A stretch of 64,000 nt of DNA. Source: Amycolatopsis sp. GM8 (GTDB lineage Bacteria > Actinomycetota > Actinomycetes > Mycobacteriales > Pseudonocardiaceae). Below are positions 58,796 through 64,000 of the stretch, in pieces; positions within the stretch are counted from its first letter, which is position 1; every line of letters starts with the position of its first letter. The position numbers and the translations under genes were made by a program. The stretch lies in NCBI RefSeq assembly GCF_021653975.1, contig NZ_JAJKFK010000001.1, forward strand, positions 434,001 through 498,000, given 5' to 3'. The notes beneath the pieces were generated by a model. That model searched no databases, had not been told where the DNA came from, and worked only from the letters and a program-made list of their open reading frames with translations.

Positions 58796-58973
58796 GTCGA
58801 ACTCGCTGTCCTGAATGTCGAACTCGCCGTCCTCAACGCACGACTCGCCGTCTCCCGCGTCGGACTCGCCGACGCGAAGCCCGCACCCCGCGAGTCCGAC
58901 ACTCACGACGGCGAGTCCGACGTTCACGACGGCGAGTTCTACGCTCGGGGGCGCGAGTTCGTCATTCGGCGGG
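58796..58973. repeat. 21-bp repeat array, family A, inverted halves
   Basis: Four forward units (58796-58879, cores GTCGAACTCGC to GTCGGACTCGC) are followed, after a 10-bp spacer, by four reverse units (58890-58973, cores GCGAGTCCGAC, then decaying). The dxs stop codon (58962-58964) lies within the last unit. The order of halves is opposite to that at 11261-11457. The central units could form a stem of at least 11 bp. Confidence 0.9.
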
Positions 58974-60872
58974 TTCCGGTTGGGGGTCCAGGACGAGGTT
59001 CGCGGCCCACTCCGTGACCCGGCGCGCCACGTCCTGCGCGGTCAGCCCGACCCGGGCCAGGACCTCCTCGCGCGAGCCCTGCTCGTGGAATTCCTGCGGC
59101 ACGGCCAGATCCCGCAGCGGCACATCGCATTCGGCGTCCCGCAGCAGGGCCGCGAGCGCCGAGCCGAACCCACCGTGCCGGCCGCTGTCCTCGACCGTCA
59201 CCACGAGCCGGTGCGCCTTCGCCAGCCCGACCAGCTCCCGCGGCACCGGCACGACCCACCGCGGGTCGACCACCGTCACGCCGATCCCCTGGTCGGCCAG
59301 CCGCTCCGCCGCCGCGAGCCCCAGCTTCGCGAACGCGCCGACCGCGACCAGCAGCACATCCGCCCCCTCGGCGGGCTTGCGCAGCACGTCGACCACCCCG
59401 CGCCGCTCCACGGCCGGCACCGACGCGACGACGCTGCCCTTGGAGAACCGCAGCGCGGTCGGCCCGTCGGACACCGCGACCGCCTCGCGCAGCTCCTCCC
59501 GTAGCGTGTCGGCGTCCCGCGGCGCGGCGACCCGCATGCCCGGCACCATGCCGAGCAGCGACAGGTCCCACATGCCGTGGTGACTCGGCCCGTCCGGCCC
59601 GGTGATCCCGGCCCGGTCGAGCACCAGCGTGACCGGCTGCCGGTGCAGCGCGACATCCATCAGCAGCTGGTCGAACGCGCGGTTGAGGAACGTGGAGTAG
59701 ACCGCCACCACCGGGTGCAGCCCGCCCATCGCCAGGCCCGCCGCCGACGTGACCGCGTGCTGCTCGGCGATTCCCACGTCGTACCAGCGGTCCGGGAAGC
59801 GCTCGGCGAACTTGTCCAGACCTGTCGAGCGCAGCATCGCCGCGGTGATCGCGACGACGTCCTCGCGCTCCCCGCCGATCTTCACCAGCTCGTCCGCGAA
59901 CACCGACGTCCAGCTGCGGCCCTTCGGCTTGGGCAACCCCGTTTCCGGGTCGATCGGGTCGGTCTGGTGCATCTGGTCGTGGCCGTCGTTGACCGCCGGC
60001 GGGTACCCGTGCCCCTTCTCGGTGACCGCGTGCACGACGACCGGCCCGCCGAACGCCTTCGCCGCCGCGAACGCCTTCTCCAGCGCGACCAGGTCGTGCC
60101 CGTCCACCGGGCCGAAGTACTTCAGGCCGAGGTCGGAGAACATCATCTGCGGGCTCAGCGCGTCCTTGATGCCGGCCTTCGCCGCGTGCAGCGCCGCGTA
60201 GATCGTGCGGCCCACGACCGGCGTGTGCAGCAACAGCTCGCGCCCGCCGTCGAGCATCCGCTCGTAGCCGGGCTGCAGCCGCAGCGACGCGAGGTGTTCG
60301 GCGAAGCCGCCGATCGTCGGCGAGTACGAGCGCCCGTTGTCGTTGACCACGATCACCACCGGCCGGCCCGGCTCGGCGGCGATGTTGTTGAGCGCCTCCC
60401 AGCACATCCCGCCGGTGAGCGCGCCGTCGCCGACGACGGCGACCGTGTGCCGGCCACCGCCGGCCAGCTCGAACGCCTTCGACAGACCGTCCACATAGGA
60501 CAATGCGGTGGACGCGTGGCTGTTCTCGACGAGATCGTGCTCACTCTCGGCCCGGATCGGGTACCCGCCGACACCGCCTTGCTGGCGGAGCTGGTCGAAA
60601 CCCTCGTGCCGGCCGGTGACGATCTTGTGCACGTAGCTCTGGTGCCCGACGTCCCACACGATCGCGTCCCGCGGCGAGTCGAACACGCGGTGCAGCGCGA
60701 TCGTCAGCTCGACGACCCCCAGGTTCGGCCCGAGATGCCCGCCGGACCGGCGCACGCGGTCGATCAGGAAGTCCCGGATCTCCCCCGCCAGCTGCTCCAA
60801 CTGGCCCTGCCCCATGCGCTTGAGGTCGGCCGGTCCGTGCACAGACTCCAGCAACGTCACTTTCCACCTCAC
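58962..60872 (-). CDS. dxs: 1-deoxy-D-xylulose-5-phosphate synthase
   Basis: The 636-residue thiamine-diphosphate enzyme condenses pyruvate and glyceraldehyde 3-phosphate in the first step of the MEP isoprenoid pathway. Visible features include the [16 protein letters not shown] cofactor motif, [11 protein letters not shown] with the His, YFGPVDGHD, the transketolase-like [15 protein letters not shown] and [12 protein letters not shown]. The start is the GTG at 60872. The last codons fall in a 21-bp repeat array, so the C-terminal few residues may be repeat-derived. Confidence 0.95.
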   Translation of the reverse strand: MRWKVTLLESVHGPADLKRMGQGQLEQLAGEIRDFLIDRVRRSGGHLGPNLGVVELTIALHRVFDSPRDAIVWDVGHQSYVHKIVTGRHEGFDQLRQQGGVGGYPIRAESEHDLVENSHASTALSYVDGLSKAFELAGGGRHTVAVVGDGALTGGMCWEALNNIAAEPGRPVVIVVNDNGRSYSPTIGGFAEHLASLRLQPGYERMLDGGRELLLHTPVVGRTIYAALHAAKAGIKDALSPQMMFSDLGLKYFGPVDGHDLVALEKAFAAAKAFGGPVVVHAVTEKGHGYPPAVNDGHDQMHQTDPIDPETGLPKPKGRSWTSVFADELVKIGGEREDVVAITAAMLRSTGLDKFAERFPDRWYDVGIAEQHAVTSAAGLAMGGLHPVVAVYSTFLNRAFDQLLMDVALHRQPVTLVLDRAGITGPDGPSHHGMWDLSLLGMVPGMRVAAPRDADTLREELREAVAVSDGPTALRFSKGSVVASVPAVERRGVVDVLRKPAEGADVLLVAVGAFAKLGLAAAERLADQGIGVTVVDPRWVVPVPRELVGLAKAHRLVVTVEDSGRHGGFGSALAALLRDAECDVPLRDLAVPQEFHEQGSREEVLARVGLTAQDVARRVTEWAANLVLDPQPEPAE

Positions 60873-61002
60873 GTGTTCGATCCTGCGACCGTCCGCCCAG
60901 TGTACGAAGGAACGCTAACTCGTCACCCTACCCTTCCCAGGCCCACACGGACGGTGAGAACGTGGGCCGGATTACGTAACATCGCGAGCGCGAAGGGCAG
61001 GG

Positions 61003-62475
61003 GTGATGACGGACTTCTTCATCGACGGCGAGTGGGTCCCGGCGAAACTGGGTGGCAGCAGGCAGATCCACTGTCCCGCCGACGGCACCCTGGTCGGCAC
61101 CGTCGGCGAAGGCACCCGCGAGGACACCGAAGCCGCCATCGCCGCCGCGCGCCGGGCGTTCGACACCGGTCCGTGGCCGTCCACACCGGCCGGCCAGCGC
61201 GGCGATTTCCTGTTGCGGGTGGCGGAACTCCTCGAACGCGACCGCGACGCCTACGCCCGCGCGGAATCGCTGGACACCGGAAAACGGCTGGTGGAAAGCG
61301 AATACGACGTGGCCGACATCGCGGCCTGCTTCCGGTATTTCGGCAAGCTCGCCGGTCAGGACGCCGGCCGCGTGGTGGACGCCGGGAGCCCGGACGTGTT
61401 CAGCCGCGTCGTGTACGAGCCGGTCGGGGTGTGCGGGCTGATCACGCCGTGGAACTACCCGCTGCTGCAGACGGCCTGGAAGGTCGCGCCCGCGCTCGCG
61501 GCCGGGAACACGTTCGTGCTCAAGCCCAGCGAGCTGACCCCGCACACCGCGATCCTGCTGATGCGCACGCTGACCGAGGCCGGATTGCCCGCGGGGGTGG
61601 CGAATCTCGTGCTCGGCGCGGGGCCACAGGCCGGCGCGCCGCTGTCCGAGCATCCGGACGTGGACCTGGTGTCGTTCACCGGCGGGCCGGCCACCGGCCG
61701 GGTCATCGCCGCGAACGCCGCGGTGACGGTCAAGAAGGTCGCACTCGAACTGGGTGGAAAGAACCCCAACGTGATCTTCGCCGACGCCGATTTCGACCTC
61801 GCCGTCGACTACACGCTCACCGCGGTGTTCCTGCACTCCGGGCAGGTGTGCTCGGCCGGGGCGCGGCTGGTGGTCCAGGAGGAGTTGCACGACCGGCTCG
61901 TCGGCGAGGTCGTCCGCCGCGCGGAGCGGATCCGGCTCGGCGGGCCGTTCGATCCGGACGCCGAGACGGGCCCGCTGATTTCGGCCGCGCACCTGGCGAA
62001 GGTCGACAAGTACGTCCAGACGGCGATCGCCGAGGGCGCGATCCTGCGCACCGGCGGCCGGCGCCCGGACAGCGAGTCCCTTGCCGGCGGCCATTTCTAC
62101 CTCCCGACCGTGCTCGACGGTGTCCGGCAGGGCGGCTTCGCGGTCATCGAGGAGTCGTTCGGGCCGGTGCTAACGGTGGAGACGTTCACCGACGAGGACG
62201 ACGCGGTCCGCATCGCGAACGACACGCACTACGGGCTCGCCGGCGCCGTGTTCACCTCGGACGCCTCCCGCGCGCAGCGGGTCGCGAACCGGCTGCGGCA
62301 CGGCACGGTGTGGATCAACGACTACCACCCGTACCTGCCGCAGGCCGAATGGGGCGGCTTCAAGCAGTCCGGCTTCGGCCGCGAACTCGGCCCGACCGGA
62401 CTCGCGGAGTACCAGGAGGCCAAGCACATCTACCAGAACCTGCGGCCGGCCCCGTCGCGCTGGTTCAGCGGCTGA
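61003..62475 (+). CDS. aldehyde dehydrogenase
   Basis: The 490-residue NAD(P)-dependent enzyme has ITPWNYPLLQTAWKVAPAL, FTGGPATGRVIA, the catalytic Glu in KKVALELGGKNPNV and the catalytic Cys in HSGQVCSAGARL. It resembles betaine-aldehyde or gamma-aminobutyraldehyde dehydrogenases; the aldehyde cannot be assigned. GTG (61003) and ATG (61006) starts adjoin. Its stop overlaps the convergent DUF2786 gene by 11 bp. It could act on polyamine-derived aldehydes, but nothing nearby supports this. Confidence 0.9.
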   Translation: MMTDFFIDGEWVPAKLGGSRQIHCPADGTLVGTVGEGTREDTEAAIAAARRAFDTGPWPSTPAGQRGDFLLRVAELLERDRDAYARAESLDTGKRLVESEYDVADIAACFRYFGKLAGQDAGRVVDAGSPDVFSRVVYEPVGVCGLITPWNYPLLQTAWKVAPALAAGNTFVLKPSELTPHTAILLMRTLTEAGLPAGVANLVLGAGPQAGAPLSEHPDVDLVSFTGGPATGRVIAANAAVTVKKVALELGGKNPNVIFADADFDLAVDYTLTAVFLHSGQVCSAGARLVVQEELHDRLVGEVVRRAERIRLGGPFDPDAETGPLISAAHLAKVDKYVQTAIAEGAILRTGGRRPDSESLAGGHFYLPTVLDGVRQGGFAVIEESFGPVLTVETFTDEDDAVRIANDTHYGLAGAVFTSDASRAQRVANRLRHGTVWINDYHPYLPQAEWGGFKQSGFGRELGPTGLAEYQEAKHIYQNLRPAPSRWFSG

Positions 62476-63613
62476 GGCGGCCGCGCTCCACAGTGAGCTT
62501 CGCCGCGTCCGCCGCGGCCCGGCCGGCCATCCAGCCCGCGCCGTTGCTGACGGAATGGGTGCGGCGGCCCACGGTCGGGAACAGCTCGCTGAACAGCGTG
62601 TCCACCTCCTGACTGCGGCGGGCCAGTACCGGCAGCAGCCGCTCGTCCGCGACCCGCGCCGACGCCGCCGAATCCGCTTCCGCCAGGCGTTCCCGTATGC
62701 GCCCGGCGTAGGCCAGCAGGAACGCGTGCCGGAACGAGCGCGTCCCGGTGCCGTGGCGGCCCGCGGCGAGCATCGCCTCGGTGGCCTGGACCAGCAGTGA
62801 CGTGGCCAGCAGTTCGACGAGGTCCAGATCCACGTCATGTCCGACGACGGCCAGGAAACCCAGCTTCTGGTACGAAACCGCCCGGCACCGGTTGGCCGAC
62901 GCCACGGCCGAGACCAGCGCCGATTTCGCCGCCAGGTACGGCTGGTCCAGCCAGAACCGCCGCGCCGCGCCGGCCGACCGTGGCGACGCGACCAGCGCCT
63001 GCTCGAACGAATACCGGCTCATCAGCTCCTGCGCCTTCGCCGACAGCGCTTCGGCTTCCTCCGGGAACTGCGTCGACTCCGCCTTCGCCAGCAACGCCCG
63101 CACCCGCGCGAGCATCTTCTCGTCCACGCCCGTCGGCGACGGCTCGGACATTGGCAGCTCCGGCAGGGCAGGCAGTCGCGTGAACACGTCCAGCGCCCGC
63201 GCCACCTGCGACAACGCCTCGAACCGGTCGAGGCCCTCGCGCCGCGCGTACTGGCTCAACCGCGGCTCGTCCCGCCGCCACCACACCGCCGCGCCGATCT
63301 GCTCCAACTGCTTGTGCCACAACGGATGCACCGTCGCCGCGGGTCTGCTGTCCAGCTCGGCCGCGACGGCGTCCCCGGCGAGCGCCGCCGGCCCGGCACC
63401 AGCCCGGCGCACCGTGATCCGGTGCACGTCGTAGGGCTGCCATCCCTTGCGCAGCAACCGCCCGGCGGCCTCCACCAGCACCAGATCCGCCGCAGTGTCC
63501 ACGAGCCGGTCGGCGAATCCCGGCCCGGTCAGCTCACGCACCACCGAATCCCGCCGGTTCGTCCAGGTGGCCGCACACAGCAACAGCGCGCTGATCTCGT
63601 CGAGGTCCTTCAC
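62465..63613 (-). CDS. DUF2786 domain protein
   Basis: The 382-residue protein has a DUF2786 motif (KMLARVRALLAKAESTQFPE, about residues 170-190, then EAEALSAKAQELMSRYSF) between an N-terminal helical region rich in Trp and Arg and a C-terminal helical domain of the type usually paired with DUF2786. Function is unknown. The GTG at 63613 overlaps the TGA of the TrmA-type methyltransferase gene, so the two are co-translated. An upstream Met would lie within that gene. Confidence 0.85.
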   Translation of the reverse strand: MKDLDEISALLLCAATWTNRRDSVVRELTGPGFADRLVDTAADLVLVEAAGRLLRKGWQPYDVHRITVRRAGAGPAALAGDAVAAELDSRPAATVHPLWHKQLEQIGAAVWWRRDEPRLSQYARREGLDRFEALSQVARALDVFTRLPALPELPMSEPSPTGVDEKMLARVRALLAKAESTQFPEEAEALSAKAQELMSRYSFEQALVASPRSAGAARRFWLDQPYLAAKSALVSAVASANRCRAVSYQKLGFLAVVGHDVDLDLVELLATSLLVQATEAMLAAGRHGTGTRSFRHAFLLAYAGRIRERLAEADSAASARVADERLLPVLARRSQEVDTLFSELFPTVGRRTHSVSNGAGWMAGRAAADAAKLTVERGRLSR

Positions 63614-64000
63614 CGGGGCACGACAAGCGCCACGCACTCGATGTGGTGCGTCATCGGGAACGCGTCGAACGCGCGCAGCCGCTCGAGCCGGTAGCCGGAT
63701 CCGGCGAACGTGGCCAGATCCCGGGCCAGCGCGGCCGGATCGCAGGCCACATACACGATCCGCGCCGGGCGATGCTCCACAATGGACTCGACGACCTCGC
63801 GCCCGGCACCGGAACGCGGCGGGTCCAGCACGACCACCTCAGGCCGTTCTTTCAGATCCCGCAGCACATGCTCGACCCGGCCGCTCCGCCAATGCACCTG
63901 CGGCAGATCCGCCAGCACGGCCTCACCATCGGACACCGCACGCCGCCCCGACTCGACGGCCACCACGTTGCCGTCCGGGCCGACCTGCTCGGCCAGCACC
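63610..64000 (-). CDS. TrmA/RumA-type RNA methyltransferase, C-terminal part
   Basis: This is the C-terminal 130 or so residues of a uracil-5-methyltransferase family enzyme; the rest lies beyond the right edge. Motifs seen are VVLDPPRSGAG (catalytic region), VYVACDPAALARD with the nucleophilic Cys, and FDAFPMTHHIECVALV with the general-base Glu. It methylates U in tRNA or rRNA through a covalent adduct. It is coupled to the DUF2786 gene by a 4-nt overlap. Confidence 0.9.
   Translation of the reverse strand, partial: VLAEQVGPDGNVVAVESGRRAVSDGEAVLADLPQVHWRSGRVEHVLRDLKERPEVVVLDPPRSGAGREVVESIVEHRPARIVYVACDPAALARDLATFAGSGYRLERLRAFDAFPMTHHIECVALVVPR

Noticed and set aside
58780-58902. N-terminal extension of the methyltransferase
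   Set aside because: The in-frame sequence is a translated 21-bp repeat (ASST-type period); the family starts at the ATG at 58779.
59577-62612. A 1011-codon open frame on the plus strand
   Set aside because: It is antisense to dxs and out of frame with the aldehyde dehydrogenase, both clearly identified. Its Arg/Val/Asp-rich composition mirrors antisense codons.

Overview
The window is high-GC actinobacterial chromosome: many GTG starts, dense 4-nt stop/start overlaps, F420/LLM oxidoreductases, a LigC/Prim-PolC pair, a HemQ-type heme branch and many ECF sigma factors. Gene content and style suggest Pseudonocardiales, probably an Amycolatopsis-like organism; that is inference, since no 16S gene is present. 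I saw no rRNA, tRNA, IS element, prophage or CRISPR array.

Layout. 1-5.5 kb: end of an alpha/beta hydrolase, a flavin monooxygenase of the acyl-CoA dehydrogenase fold, an S9 peptidase, a TMEM175-like channel and a GT87 mannosyltransferase. 5.5-11.2 kb: an iron-box-controlled, four-gene NRPS-independent siderophore operon (PLP decarboxylase, N-hydroxylase, IucA/IucC synthetase, glutamine-synthetase-like ligase) with no DesC-type acyltransferase. 11.4-26 kb: housekeeping and accessory genes (LLM oxidoreductases, DPP-IV-like peptidase, RocD, PAP2, ZapE, RibD-like reductase, LigC, a lipoprotein hydrolase lacking its nucleophile, a second GT87, Prim-PolC) separated by arrays of 21-bp repeats. 26-36.4 kb: VTT membrane protein, a Ser/Thr kinase apparently started at ATC, MsrB, a PIN/RHH toxin-antitoxin pair, hemE-cgoX-chdC, DUF3000, a LuxR-type regulator with a structured leader, RNase D. 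36.8-43.7 kb: an ECF41 sigma module, the fadA-fadB beta-oxidation operon, and a VapC/Phd pair. 43.7-56.5 kb: a regulatory and redox region. 56.6-64 kb: PBP, methyltransferase, dxs, aldehyde dehydrogenase, DUF2786 protein and the end of a TrmA-type methyltransferase.

The most interesting region is 45.5-56.5 kb. Two ECF sigma/anti-sigma pairs and one two-component system lie among two COG4315 (Yx[FWY]xxD) lipoproteins, a secreted DUF1996 protein, and an operon encoding lipoprotein, DUF4142 protein, bis-b-heme membrane protein, ferredoxin and FAD ferredoxin reductase. Three transcription units carry the same promoter, TGAACY-N16-CGTRTN, with identical spacing, so they look like one sigma regulon. 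The operon reads as an electron path from NAD(P)H in the cytoplasm through ferredoxin and two membrane hemes to an extracytoplasmic lipoprotein. I propose this as the candidate undescribed system.

Two families of intergenic repeats, both with an exact 21-bp period (two helical turns), sit at gene 3' ends. Several arrays are arranged as inverted halves and one forms a perfect 16-bp hairpin.
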